Assembly: GCF_018362975.1 (NCBI RefSeq)
Contig: NZ_CP074371.1
Location: 3,844,001-3,908,000, forward strand
Reading direction: 5' to 3'
DNA: 64,000 bases
Source: Nocardia tengchongensis
GTDB lineage: Bacteria; Actinomycetota; Actinomycetes; Mycobacteriales; Mycobacteriaceae
The notes under the pieces were generated by a model. It was not told the origin of the DNA, did no database searches, and saw only the letters and a program-made list of their open reading frames with translations. Position 1 is the stretch's first letter. Each line of letters opens with the position of its first letter. A program made the translations under genes and the position numbers. This document shows, in pieces, positions 1-11,188 of this stretch.

Positions 1-664
1 ATGGGTTTGTTGTGTTCGAGCACGAACCGATGCGGGCCCCGGGTGAGTTCGGTTGCGTCGGCCGTGAATTCGTGGACGGCGTGCCAGTAGGCGGTGTTGG
101 TGATGTGCCGGAAGTGGTCGGTGTCGGTGCGGCGCAGCGGGTATGGGGTGCCGTCGGTCGGGGGCAGGGGTGCGTCGAGCCATTGCCGCCAGTGCAGGCG
201 GTGATCGTCGGTGGTGGTGCTCATGAGTTCGAAGAATTCGTCGGCCAGCCGGGAGGGGCTCATCGTCTTCTTGTTCATATGGATCCAGAAGCCTTCGGTC
301 TCGACGAGGCCGCCGTCGCCCTCCGAGTCGATGCGGACGCGCATGGTGCACCAGCGCGGCGAGACGCCCGAGCACCAGCGGCGGACGCGGAGCCGGGTGG
401 GCCAGGTGATCGGGCGCAGCACGTCGATGACGGTGCGCCGCACGATCCAGTGCGGGTGGGATTCGAGCGCGCCGGTGTGCGCGAGGTGGTCCACCCGGCG
501 TCCTGCAGGTGCCGGGCGATGCCGTCGATGCGCAGGTAGCGGTTCTCGTCCATGTCGACGGTGCTGAGGCGGCGGGTGACGTCGAAGATGTGCCCGGAGC
601 CGGGGACGGGGGCCAGCGGCGCGGACAGGGGATGCCCGGCGTTCTGGTCTGCTGACTGGTTCAT
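1..664 (-). CDS. acyl-ACP thioesterase family protein, partial at window edge, frameshifted
   Basis: Hotdog-fold acyl-ACP thioesterase, expected to hydrolyse acyl-acyl carrier protein in the cytoplasm. The start is ATG at 664, with GGAGG 11 nt upstream. The first 57 residues (through HLQDAG) are in one frame and the rest, from VDHLAHTGALESHPHW on, in another. Restoring one G to the GGG at 494-496 (minus-strand sense) joins them into one product. The joined protein has the family's N-terminal DMDENRYLRIDGIARHLQDAG block and a second hotdog half that includes HFRHITNTAYWHAVHEF. About 220 residues are visible and the C-terminus runs off the left edge. The break looks like a homopolymer sequencing error. 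Confidence 0.75.
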
Positions 665-881
665 GATCGGCAGCACCTCCGGATTTCCATCCGAGTGGCG
701 GGGCGGGCGTGCACGGAACGAACGGCGGCGGCGACACGGCGACGGAGTGTTTCCGAGGGTAGTCCAGAACCCGTAAAGACGGCGGATGCGCGGGTCGGCG
801 GGGCCTCGGAGTGAGTAACGTCGTGGTAGTTCGACCCGCGTGGTCGAGGTGGACGCATCGGAGTGGGAGAGGCGAGCACAG

Positions 882-1793
882 ATGGAATTGACGCCGGAGC
901 AGGCCGACCGGGCCGCAGGGGTGCTGCTGGGGACGGCGGCGGGCGACGCGCTGGGCGCCGGCTACGAGTTCACCCATCCGGGTCCGGACGTGGAGATCCG
1001 GATGAAGGGCGGCGGGGCGTTCCAGTGGGCGCCGGGGGAGTGGACCGACGACACCTCCATGGCGGTCGCGGTGGCGTGCGCTGCCGCCCGGGTCGGGGAT
1101 CTGTGCAGCCCGGAGGGGCTGGACGCGGTCGCCGCCGAGTTCGTGGCGTGGTGGGACGCCAAGCCGGTGGACATCGGCAATCAGACGCGTCAGGTGCTCG
1201 AGCACCGCGATCGGACCGGGCGCGCCATGCAGCTGCGGGCGCACGATCTGCCCGGTCTCAAGGCGGGGAACGGGTCGCTGATGCGGACCGCCCCGGTCGC
1301 CCTGGCCTATCTCGACAATGCCGAGAAGTGCGGCAAGGCAGCCAAACTGGTGAGCTCGCTGACCCACTACGACATGCAGGCCATGCAGGCGTGCAAACTC
1401 TGGACCCTCGGCATCCGCCACGCCGTCCTGTTCGGCACCTACGACGGCTTGCGCGAGGCGCTCTCGCAGGTGGACACCGGCTTCTGGGAACCGTTGCTGG
1501 ACAAGGCCGAAAGCGGCGCCCCGTCGGACTTCGCCAAGAACGGCTGGGTCGTGCACGCCCTGCAGACCGCGTGGTGGGCGATCACCCACGCCGAAACCCT
1601 TCCGGCCGCACTGGAGCTGGCGGTCCGCGCGGGCGGCGACACCGACACCACGGCGGCCATCGCGGGTGGTCTGCTGGGTGCGCGCTGGGGTGCGTCGGCG
1701 GTTCCGGTCGAGTGGCGGGAGCTGCTGCACGGCTACCCGGGCTACGCTGCGGCCGATCTGGACACCCTCACGCGGCAGATCGTCGCTCGCTGA
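882..1793 (+). CDS. ADP-ribosylglycohydrolase family protein
   Basis: Predicted to remove ADP-ribose from proteins or small molecules (DraG/ARH fold, dinuclear Mg/Mn site). The 303-residue protein has GTAAGDALGAG near residue 15, the metal-binding WTDDTSMAV near 50, and the C-terminal GGDTDTTAAIAGGLLGA block, so all three family signatures are present. ATG 882 is preferred because GGGAGAGG lies 9 nt upstream. An upstream GTG at 840 would add 14 residues but has no ribosome site. It is divergent from the thioesterase and convergent with the PhzF gene, and a hairpin separates the convergent ends. The physiological substrate cannot be told from sequence. Confidence 0.88.
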   Translation: MELTPEQADRAAGVLLGTAAGDALGAGYEFTHPGPDVEIRMKGGGAFQWAPGEWTDDTSMAVAVACAAARVGDLCSPEGLDAVAAEFVAWWDAKPVDIGNQTRQVLEHRDRTGRAMQLRAHDLPGLKAGNGSLMRTAPVALAYLDNAEKCGKAAKLVSSLTHYDMQAMQACKLWTLGIRHAVLFGTYDGLREALSQVDTGFWEPLLDKAESGAPSDFAKNGWVVHALQTAWWAITHAETLPAALELAVRAGGDTDTTAAIAGGLLGARWGASAVPVEWRELLHGYPGYAAADLDTLTRQIVAR

Positions 1794-1808
1794 CGGTGCT
1801 CGAGGGCT

Positions 1809-1842
1809 CGCTGCCCGTCCCGAATTCTCCAGTCGGGCAGCG
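1809..1842. terminator. bidirectional hairpin between convergent genes
   Basis: A 9-bp perfect inverted repeat (CGCTGCCCG at 1809-1817, CGGGCAGCG at 1834-1842) lies between the converging ends of the ADP-ribosylglycohydrolase and PhzF genes. There is no strong U-tract, as is common for actinobacterial terminators. Confidence 0.55.
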
Positions 1843-1846
1843 GCTC

Positions 1847-2674
1847 TCAGTCCGGCAGCCGGACCACGCCGTCGAGGTAGCGGCGGCAGCGCCCGGTGAG
1901 CCGGACCCGGTCGCCGGTGAGGGCGCAGCGCAGGGAGCCGCCGCGGCGGGAGAGCTGGCGGGCGGTGAGGCTGGTGCGGCCGAGTTCGCGGCTCCACAGC
2001 GGGGTGAGCTGCGCGTGCGCGGACCCGGTGACCGGGTCTTCCGGAATGCCCTGTCCGGGGGCGAACACGCGGGACACGAAGTCGACCTCGGTACCGGCGG
2101 CGGTGAGGATGGCGGCGCGCTTCAGTTCGGGGAAGGCGGCGAAGTTCGGGCGGGATTCGCGCACTTCGTGTTCGGCGGTGACGACGAGCACCACGTCGGT
2201 ACCGTCGAAGGCGCGCAGCGGGCGCACCCCGAGCGCCTTGGCCAGCAGCTGCGGAAGTTCCTCGTGCGCATCGATTTCCACCGACGACACCGAGGGCAGG
2301 TCCAGCACCAGATCGTCGCGGTCGCGGTCGACGCGTAGCCATCCGCTGCGGGTGTAGAAGTGGACGCGGTCCGCGCCGGGGTGCATGTCGTCGAGGATCT
2401 GGGCGGCGGTGGCCATGGTGGCGTGCCCGCACAGGTCGACCTCGGTGGTGGGGGTGAACCAGCGCAGGTGGAAGGCGGGCGAGTTGTCCGGCGGCACACC
2501 CGCTTCCGCCGGCAGCGCGGAGGTGTAGAAGGCGGTCTCGGCGAGGTTGTTCTCCTCGGCCAGCCGCTGCAGCAGGTCGTCGGGCAGCCAGGACAGCAGC
2601 GGCATCACCGCCGCGGGGTTGCCCGTGAACGGTGCATCGGCGAATGCGTCGAGCTGATGCAGCAAGACCTCCAT
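1847..2674 (-). CDS. PhzF family isomerase/epimerase
   Basis: PhzF-fold protein (two diaminopimelate-epimerase-like halves, 275 aa) of unknown substrate. Visible marks are DAFADAPFTGNPAAV at the N-terminus, AEENNLAETAF with the catalytic glutamate, VDLCGHATMATA, and the C-terminal DPVTGSAHAQLTPLW block. ATG 2674 gives the canonical MEVLLHQLDAF start; longer in-frame extensions run into non-conserved sequence. No phenazine genes are nearby, so this is one of the many stand-alone family members and should not be called phenazine biosynthesis. Confidence 0.88.
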   Translation of the reverse strand: MEVLLHQLDAFADAPFTGNPAAVMPLLSWLPDDLLQRLAEENNLAETAFYTSALPAEAGVPPDNSPAFHLRWFTPTTEVDLCGHATMATAAQILDDMHPGADRVHFYTRSGWLRVDRDRDDLVLDLPSVSSVEIDAHEELPQLLAKALGVRPLRAFDGTDVVLVVTAEHEVRESRPNFAAFPELKRAAILTAAGTEVDFVSRVFAPGQGIPEDPVTGSAHAQLTPLWSRELGRTSLTARQLSRRGGSLRCALTGDRVRLTGRCRRYLDGVVRLPD

Positions 2675-2759
2675 GGCGCACAAGGTACCTGCGAATTCGA
2701 TTACTGCCCAGGACGGCCGACAACCCGGCGAGCCGAACCATACGACCAGTTTGGAAATG

Positions 2760-2799
2760 CCGGAGCGGCGGCACACCGTGAGGTGCACCGCCGCTCCGG
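2760..2799 (-). terminator. hairpin downstream of the P-type ATPase gene
   Basis: A 12-bp perfect inverted repeat (CCGGAGCGGCGG at 2760-2771, CCGCCGCTCCGG at 2788-2799) with a 16-nt loop lies just past the stop of the ctpE-like gene. Confidence 0.6.
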
Positions 2800-2812
2800 A
2801 ATGCCGCGCGGT

Positions 2813-5284
<2,472 letters not shown>

Positions 5285-5291
5285 GCCGACC

Positions 5292-5297
5292 AGGCTA
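5292..5297 (-). promoter_or_regulatory. leaderless -10 box of ctpE-like gene
   Basis: TAGCCT (TANNNT type, minus strand) is followed by 7 nt and then ATG 5284, and there is no ribosome site. This is the usual geometry of a leaderless actinobacterial transcript. Confidence 0.5.
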
Positions 5298-5439
5298 GCC
5301 CTCCCGGCCGTTAACCCAGGTGTAGCTGCTTTCGACGGTGTCGAATCGGCGGAGCTGTTCCAGGTCAGCGGCAATTCGGGCAAATCGGACACCGGATCGG
5401 GTGTGGGAAATTGGGAGGAGATGGACTTGTTGCGCACGC

Positions 5440-5445
5440 TAACGT
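5440..5445 (+). promoter_or_regulatory. leaderless -10 box of RarD-like gene
   Basis: TAACGT is followed by 6 nt and then GTG 5452. It supports that start. Confidence 0.45.
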
Positions 5446-5451
5446 AATTGG

Positions 5452-6546
5452 GTGGCCGAAGGACATCAGCACCCGAAGTCCCCCGCCCCGCACCCGGCTC
5501 CGGCCGGCAGTGCCGTCGGCGTCGTGACGGCCGAGCGGGGGTGGCGCGGCCGGTTCGGGCGGCACGGCGGCGAGCGGGACACCGGCATCGCCTTCGGGGC
5601 CGGCGCGTACTTCCTGTGGGGCCTGTTCCCCGCGTTCTTCGGTTTGCTGTCCTTCGCCAGCGCGGGGGAGGTGCTGGTCGAACGGATCCTGTGGACCCTG
5701 GTCGTCGCGCTGCTGGCGCTGCTGGTCGCCGGGCGGCTGGGGGAGCTGCGGCGGATCGACGCGCGGACCTGGCGGCTGGCCGCGGTGGCCTCGGCCGCCA
5801 TCTCGCTGAACTGGGGCGTCTACGTCTACGGCGTCATCTCCCATCACGTGGTGGAATGCGCGCTCGGCTACTTCATCAATCCGCTGGTGACGGTGGCGTT
5901 CGGCGTCCTCATCTTTCGCGAGAAGCTGCGCGCCCCGCAGTGGGTGGCGCTCGGGCTGGGCGCGTCCGCGGTGATCGTGCTGACCGTCGACTACGGGCGG
6001 CCGCCGTGGATCGCGTTGATCCTGGCCTGCTCGTTCGCCACCTACGGGCTGGTCAAGAAGGTGATCCGGCTGGACGCACTGCCCGGGCTGGCGGCGGAGG
6101 GGCTGGCGGCGGCGCCGTTCGCGCTGATCGCGGTCGTGGTGATCGCGCTGACCGGCAACGCGACGTTCGGTTCCTCGGCCGCGCACACCGGTCTGCTCAT
6201 GCTGACCGGTCCGGTCACCCTGGTCCCGCTGGTGCTGTTCGCGCTGGCGGCCCCGCGAGTCCCGTTGTCCACCATGGGAATCCTGCAATACCTGACGCCC
6301 GCGCTGCAGCTCACCTGGGGTGTCGTGGTCGGCCACGAACCGATGCCCGCCTCCCGCTGGGCCGGCTTCGCGCTGATCTGGCTGGCGCTGGCCATCTTCA
6401 CCGTCGACGCGGTGCGCCGCGCCGGCGCACCGCGAAGACCGCCGCCTGACGCGGAACCGCACACCCCTCATGCGATGTGCGGTTCCGGGCGGCCGGGTCA
6501 GGGTTGGCGTGCGCCCTGGGCCTTGGTGACGAACTCGTTGGTGTAG
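5452..6546 (+). CDS. RarD-like EamA-family permease
   Basis: Ten-segment drug/metabolite transporter of the RarD branch (364 aa as read). The N-terminus is hydrophilic, followed by hydrophobic segments that start at [17 protein letters not shown] and include the RarD-like [11 protein letters not shown] and [13 protein letters not shown] 5452 sits 6 nt after TAACGT. The last 32 residues are odd: they read straight through a perfect hairpin at 6453-6486 and into the end of the convergent gene. A neighbouring frame stops at 6447-6449, just before the hairpin. A one-base error near 6420-6440 would make 6449 the true end. Cargo is unknown. Confidence 0.8.
   Translation: MAEGHQHPKSPAPHPAPAGSAVGVVTAERGWRGRFGRHGGERDTGIAFGAGAYFLWGLFPAFFGLLSFASAGEVLVERILWTLVVALLALLVAGRLGELRRIDARTWRLAAVASAAISLNWGVYVYGVISHHVVECALGYFINPLVTVAFGVLIFREKLRAPQWVALGLGASAVIVLTVDYGRPPWIALILACSFATYGLVKKVIRLDALPGLAAEGLAAAPFALIAVVVIALTGNATFGSSAAHTGLLMLTGPVTLVPLVLFALAAPRVPLSTMGILQYLTPALQLTWGVVVGHEPMPASRWAGFALIWLALAIFTVDAVRRAGAPRRPPPDAEPHTPHAMCGSGRPGQGWRAPWALVTNSLV
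6453..6486. terminator. bidirectional terminator hairpin
   Basis: An 11-bp perfect inverted repeat (GGAACCGCACA at 6453-6463, TGTGCGGTTCC at 6476-6486) with a 12-nt loop lies between the convergent RarD-like and ABC substrate-binding genes. Confidence 0.7.
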
Positions 6547-7550
6547 GTGGCGTTCAGGTCGATGCGGTCGCGGACCGGGGCCACATTGCGGGAGTACTGA
6601 CCGAGGATGCGCAGCACGTTCTCCGCGCCTTCGCGTTTCATCAGCCCGTCACCGTTGAACATGGTGATCGAGTCGGTGATGGACTTGACGTAGAGCTTCG
6701 GGTCACCGCCCGCGTACTGGGCGGGCATCTTGGCGGCGATCTCCTCGGGGGAGTGCGTCTTGATCCAGCGCAGGGTCTCGACGAAGGAGTTCGCCAGCTT
6801 CTGCACGATGTCCGGGTGCGCCGCGACGGTCTCGCAGCGCATGTAGAGCGAGGCGGCCGGGTACAGCCCGCCGAGCGCCGCGCGGGTGCCTTGCTCGTTG
6901 CGCATGTCCACCAGCACCTGGGCGTCACCCGAGGTGACCATCTTGGCGACGGTCGGATCGGTGGTCATGCCCGCGTCGATGCCGTTGTGGTTCATACCGG
7001 CGATGAAGGTCTGGCCCGCACCGACTTTCACCCGGGTGTAGTCGGAGGTGGTCAATCCCGCCTGCCCGGCCAGGGCCTGGGTGAGGAAGTCGGTGGACGA
7101 ACCCAGCGACGTCACGCCCAGGTTCTTGCCCCGGAAGTCCTTGGGGGACTTGATGGACTCCGCGTCCTGCTTCGACACCAGCTCGACCTCGCCCGGCACG
7201 TCGGCGAACTGCACGACCGTCTTCAGGCACTGGTCCTTGGCCTGCAGATCGATGGTGTGGTCGTAGAAGCCGACCACCGCCTGGACATCGCCGGTGAGCA
7301 GCGCGGTCTCGGCGTTCGCGCCGGACTGTTCACCCAGCAGATGTACGTCGAGGTCGTTGTCCTTGAAGAAGCCCAGCCGCTCGGTCAGCATGGCCGGCAG
7401 GTAGATGACCTTCTCCAGGCCGCCCACCATGATGGTGATCTGCGGCCGCCCGTTCGCCGTCGGGATGGTGCGGGAGTCGCGGCAGCCGGTCGCCAGCAGC
7501 AGCGAGGCGACGGCCAGCAGGATCACGGCAATATGCTTGCGGTACTTCAC
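6498..7550 (-). CDS. ABC transporter substrate-binding lipoprotein, NMT1/SsuA type
   Basis: Periplasmic-type binding protein (350 aa) anchored as a lipoprotein: the signal peptide ends at lipobox LLATGC (Cys 23). The body is of the NMT1/ThiY/SsuA type, including ITIMVGGLEKVIYLPAMLTERLGFFKDNDLDV and GKNLGVTSLGSSTDFLTQAL. It is the third gene of an operon with a permease and an ATPase, 3 nt downstream of the permease. The family imports sulfonates, nitrate, thiamine precursors or aromatic acids, and the sequence alone does not decide among them. The divergent CitA/CitB-type sensor pair makes a small carboxylate worth considering, but this is inference. Confidence 0.87.
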   Translation of the reverse strand: MKYRKHIAVILLAVASLLLATGCRDSRTIPTANGRPQITIMVGGLEKVIYLPAMLTERLGFFKDNDLDVHLLGEQSGANAETALLTGDVQAVVGFYDHTIDLQAKDQCLKTVVQFADVPGEVELVSKQDAESIKSPKDFRGKNLGVTSLGSSTDFLTQALAGQAGLTTSDYTRVKVGAGQTFIAGMNHNGIDAGMTTDPTVAKMVTSGDAQVLVDMRNEQGTRAALGGLYPAASLYMRCETVAAHPDIVQKLANSFVETLRWIKTHSPEEIAAKMPAQYAGGDPKLYVKSITDSITMFNGDGLMKREGAENVLRILGQYSRNVAPVRDRIDLNATYTNEFVTKAQGARQP

Positions 7551-7553
7551 GGC

Positions 7554-8447
7554 TCAGATCCCGTGTCCCGAGCCGGACTGCGACGGCCGCCATTTCAGCA
7601 GCCGGTTCTCCGCCAGCCCGATCAGCCATTCGGCGACCAGCGCCACCACGGTGATGATGATCATGCCCGCGTAGATGCCCGCCGCGTCGAAGGTGCCCTG
7701 CGCGTTGCTGATCAGCAGGCCCAGACCCTTGCCGGCGCCGGCGTACTCGCCGACCACCGCGCCGATCAGGGCGAAACCGAACGCGGTGTGCAGCGACGAC
7801 AGGATCCAGGTGGTGGCGCTGGGCAGCACGATCGAGCCGAGCACCTGGCGGCGGCTCGCGCCCAGGATCCGGGCATTGTCGATGACATTGCCGTCCACCT
7901 CGCGGGCGCCGGTGAACGCGTTGAAGAACACCGCGAAGAACACCAGCACCACCACCGTCGCCACCTTGGACTGCAATCCCAGTCCGAACCAGATGATGAA
8001 CAGCGAGGCCAGCACGATGCGCGGCACCGCGTTGAGCGCCTTGATGAACGGGGCCAGCACATCGGCCCAGTAGCGGGAGCGGCCCAGCAGCACACCGAGC
8101 ACGATGCCCGCGACGGTGCCGATCGCGAAGCCCAGCACCGCCTCCTGCACGGTGGTGTACAGCTGCAGCCAGATGGAGCCGAACTGCGTTCCCTCGGTGA
8201 ACCATTCGACCAGGCGATCCCAGATCAGCGACGGCTTGGAGTAGAAGAACGGGTCGATCCAGTAGGTGGCGGTGAGCTGCCAGGAGCCCAGCCACACGGC
8301 CACGATCAGGGCGCGCAGGCTCCAGGTGCGGATCTTGTTCCGGCGGGCCTGGTTGCGGACCCGGGCGAGGATCTGCTCCTCGGTCTCCACCTCGAATTCC
8401 GGTGCGGCGGTGGCGGTCTTCTCGATCGCCGTGACATCAAGCGACAC
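7554..8447 (-). CDS. ABC transporter permease, SsuC/TauC type
   Basis: Inner-membrane permease (297 aa, BPD_transp_1 fold) of the nitrate/sulfonate/taurine importer class. The coupling (EAA) loop reads IDNARILGASRRQVLGSIVLPSA, followed by AFGFALIGAVVGEYAGAGKGLG. GTG 8447 is chosen: GGGAG is 8 nt upstream, and the start overlaps the end of the ATPase gene by 11 nt, which suggests translational coupling. It pairs with the ATPase (8437-9327) and binding protein (6498-7550). Confidence 0.87.
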   Translation of the reverse strand: MSLDVTAIEKTATAAPEFEVETEEQILARVRNQARRNKIRTWSLRALIVAVWLGSWQLTATYWIDPFFYSKPSLIWDRLVEWFTEGTQFGSIWLQLYTTVQEAVLGFAIGTVAGIVLGVLLGRSRYWADVLAPFIKALNAVPRIVLASLFIIWFGLGLQSKVATVVVLVFFAVFFNAFTGAREVDGNVIDNARILGASRRQVLGSIVLPSATTWILSSLHTAFGFALIGAVVGEYAGAGKGLGLLISNAQGTFDAAGIYAGMIIITVVALVAEWLIGLAENRLLKWRPSQSGSGHGI

Positions 8448-9327
8448 TGGCCGCTCCCTTCGTGCGGGCCGCCTCGACCTGATCGCGCAGCGTTTCCCAG
8501 ATCTCCTTGTAGAGGTCGCGGAACTCCTCGGTGAGCCGCACCTCCTCGACATCGCGGGGCCGGTCCAGGGTGACCCGGAAGTCACCGCACACCGTCGCGG
8601 GGCTCGCGGTCATGACGACCACCCGATCGGCGAGGGCGATGGCCTCCTCCAGATCGTGTGTCACGAAGATGACTGCGGCCCGGCCCTTCTCGGGGCTGCT
8701 CGAGTCGGTGCCCGACCACACGCGCAGCAGCTCGTCCTGCATGAGCTGGCGGGTCTGCACGTCGAGCGCGCTGAACGGCTCGTCCATCAGGATGATCTCG
8801 GGATCGTTGACCAGGGTCTGGGCCAGGGCCACGCGCTTGCGCATGCCGCCCGACAGCTGATGCGGGTAGTAGTTCTCGAACCCGCCGAGCCCGACCGTGC
8901 GTACCCAGCGGGCCGCCCGTTCGCGCGCCTCGGCCTTGCCGACGCCGCGGAACTTGGGGCCCAGCGCCACGTTCTCGAGGACCGATTTCCACGGCAGTAC
9001 CGCGTCCTGCTGGAACATGTAGCCGACGCCGTCGGGGATGCCGCGGACGTCCTTGCCGCGCACCAGGGTTCGGCCGGCCGACGCCGGTTCCAGGCCGGAG
9101 ACCAGCGACAGTGTGGTGGATTTGCCGCAGCCGGTGGGGCCGACGACGGCGACGAACTCGCCCGCGGCGACGGCGAAGTTCAGGTCGCGCACCGCGGTGT
9201 GGATGCCGCCGTTGTTGCCGGGGAACCGTTTGGTCGCGCCGCGCAGTTCGATCAGGGTTGCCGTGTTGATCCGCGGGGCCGTGCCGCCCGGCTCACCGCC
9301 ACCACGTTCAGTGGTCGTTGTGCTCAT
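8437..9327 (-). CDS. ABC transporter ATP-binding protein, SsuB/NrtD type
   Basis: Cytoplasmic ATPase (296 aa) powering the adjacent importer. Walker A is GPTGCGKST near residue 63, the Q-loop region has YMFQQDAVLPWKS, the signature is LSGGMRKRVALAQ, Walker B is IILMDEPFSALD and the switch is FVTHD. FQQDAVLPW is typical of the nitrate/sulfonate/taurine class. ATG 9327 is the first gene of the operon and lies about 160 nt from the divergent sensor-kinase start, so the two transcription units share one control region. Confidence 0.9.
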   Translation of the reverse strand: MSTTTTERGGGEPGGTAPRINTATLIELRGATKRFPGNNGGIHTAVRDLNFAVAAGEFVAVVGPTGCGKSTTLSLVSGLEPASAGRTLVRGKDVRGIPDGVGYMFQQDAVLPWKSVLENVALGPKFRGVGKAEARERAARWVRTVGLGGFENYYPHQLSGGMRKRVALAQTLVNDPEIILMDEPFSALDVQTRQLMQDELLRVWSGTDSSSPEKGRAAVIFVTHDLEEAIALADRVVVMTASPATVCGDFRVTLDRPRDVEEVRLTEEFRDLYKEIWETLRDQVEAARTKGAASVA

Positions 9328-9475
9328 TACCGCTCCGTTTCCAGTGCCGCCGCTGCGGCGTCGGAGTGAAGCTACGTGGGCCGGGTCACACCGGGCCCGG
9401 TTGTGCGCGCAAGTCACACAAGCGGCGATTCGACCGTTTTGCGCATTCTGCTCATCCGGTTTGCGGGAGGTTGTC

Positions 9476-9481
9476 TACACT
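9476..9481 (+). promoter_or_regulatory. leaderless -10 box of sensor kinase
   Basis: TACACT is followed by 6 nt and then GTG 9488. Confidence 0.5.
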
Positions 9482-9487
9482 GGCGGC

Positions 9488-11188
9488 GTGTTCTCGCGCG
9501 GCCCCCGCTCCGTCCGGCTCCGGACCCAGATCCTGCTGTTGCAGATCGCGGTGGTGGGCCTGACCCTCGGCCTGGCCTTCGGCGTCTTCGCCTACGTCAG
9601 CGGTGATCGCCTGTCCGGCGAGTACGGCCAGCGCGCCCTCGCCATCGCCCGCACCGTCGCCTCCGACCCGCAGGTCCGCGCCGCGGTCGCCCGCTACGCC
9701 GACAGCCCGCTGCCCGCCGGTCCCGCGCTGCGGCAGGAACTCGCCGACGGCGAACTCGAGCAGATCGCCGACAATGCCCGGCTGCGCACGGGTGCCCTGT
9801 TCGTGGTGATCACCGACGACGCAGGCATCCGCCTGGCTCACCCCGACCCCGCCCGTCTCGGCGAAATGGTCAGCACCGACCCCTCCCGCGCCCTGGCCGG
9901 CGGGGAGGTCGTGATCCAGGAGCACGGCACCCTGGGGGAGTCCGTGCGCGCGAAAGTGCCCGTGCTGCAACCGGACGCGGCGGCCGGCGGCCGGGTCGTG
10001 GGTGAGGTGAGCGTCGGCATTTCGACCGCGGCCGTGCACGATCAGCTGCTGGGGGATCTGCGCCGGGCCGGGCTGCTGGTCGGCGGCGCGCTGCTCGCGG
10101 GCATTGCCGGATCGGTGTTGCTGGCCCGTCGCTGGCACGGTCTCACGCTCGGCCTCGAACCATCCGAACTCGCCGAGCTGGTCCGCGAGCAGGATGCGGT
10201 GCTGCACGGCATCGGCGAGGGCGTGGTCGCCGTCGACGCCGCCTGGCGGACGACCGTCGTCAACGAGAAGGCGCGCCGCCTGCTCGGCATCGACCCCGAG
10301 CCGGGGTCGGCCGTGGACGCCATCGGCCTGACTCCCCGTGTGCTGGAAGCCTTCCGGGCCGCCGACGGCCACCCGGTCCAGGCGGCCGTCGGTGACCGCA
10401 TCGTCGTTGTTACCGCCCGCACCGTCACCCGCGACGCCCGCACCCTCGGCGCGGTCCTGTCCGTCCGCGACCGCACCGACGTGGAATCGCTGACCCGCCA
10501 GCTCGACGCCGTCTCCACCATGAGCACCGTCCTGCGCGCCCAGCGCCACGAATTCGCCAACCGCCTGCACCTGCTGAGCGGCCTGCTCCACACCGGCCGC
10601 CCCGACGAGGCCACCCGCTACCTCGGCGAACTGCTCGGCTCCGGCCCGCTCGGCGCGACCCTGCCCGGCGTGGACGCCATCCGCGACCCCTACCTGCAGG
10701 CCTTCCTCGCCGCCAAGGCCGCCCACGCCCGCGAGCGCGGCGTCCACCTGCGCCTCGGCCCCAACACCTGGATCGACGCCAATCTCGCCGCCCCCGTGGA
10801 TGTCACGACGGTCCTCGGCAATCTGCTCGACAACGCGATCGACGCCGCCGCAGCCGGCGGGGCCGTACCGCTCGTCGAGGTGGAGCTGGTGCAGGAGGCC
10901 GCGACACTGCACATCGCCATCGCCGACAGCGGTGCGGGCGTCGATCCTGCCGTGGCGGATTCGATTTTCGCCGAAGGGGTCTCGACCAAGTCCGGTGGCG
11001 GGCCGGGCGGGCGCGGCCTGGGGCTGGCGCTGGCGCGGCAGGTGGCCCGGGCGTGGGGCGGCGAGGTGCTGCTCGGCGATCCCGGTGGGGTGCGGGAGGA
11101 TTCGGCCCGGCTGCCGGGCGCGGAGTTCATCGCCCGGATGCCGGGTGTACTGACCGAACAGGAGGCGGCGTGGACCGAGGAGAGCTGA
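9488..11188 (+). CDS. CitA/DcuS-type sensor histidine kinase
   Basis: Membrane sensor kinase (566 aa). TM1 is near residues 13-35 and TM2 near 190-212; the roughly 155-residue extracytoplasmic part between them resembles the PAS-like CitA/DcuS sensor. A cytoplasmic PAS domain (VREQDAVLHGIGEGVVAVDA) follows. The phosphoacceptor box is RHEFANRLHLLSGLL (His near 355), the variant typical of the CitA family, then an HATPase domain with NLLDNAID and GRGLGLALARQ. It overlaps the response-regulator gene and is divergent from the ABC importer. The ligand is likely a small carboxylate by family, but this is not shown by sequence. Confidence 0.9.
   Translation: MFSRGPRSVRLRTQILLLQIAVVGLTLGLAFGVFAYVSGDRLSGEYGQRALAIARTVASDPQVRAAVARYADSPLPAGPALRQELADGELEQIADNARLRTGALFVVITDDAGIRLAHPDPARLGEMVSTDPSRALAGGEVVIQEHGTLGESVRAKVPVLQPDAAAGGRVVGEVSVGISTAAVHDQLLGDLRRAGLLVGGALLAGIAGSVLLARRWHGLTLGLEPSELAELVREQDAVLHGIGEGVVAVDAAWRTTVVNEKARRLLGIDPEPGSAVDAIGLTPRVLEAFRAADGHPVQAAVGDRIVVVTARTVTRDARTLGAVLSVRDRTDVESLTRQLDAVSTMSTVLRAQRHEFANRLHLLSGLLHTGRPDEATRYLGELLGSGPLGATLPGVDAIRDPYLQAFLAAKAAHARERGVHLRLGPNTWIDANLAAPVDVTTVLGNLLDNAIDAAAAGGAVPLVEVELVQEAATLHIAIADSGAGVDPAVADSIFAEGVSTKSGGGPGGRGLGLALARQVARAWGGEVLLGDPGGVREDSARLPGAEFIARMPGVLTEQEAAWTEES

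Noticed and set aside
1847..2674. Phenazine biosynthesis from the PhzF-like gene
   Set aside because: No other phz genes are nearby; stand-alone PhzF-fold proteins are common and of varied function.
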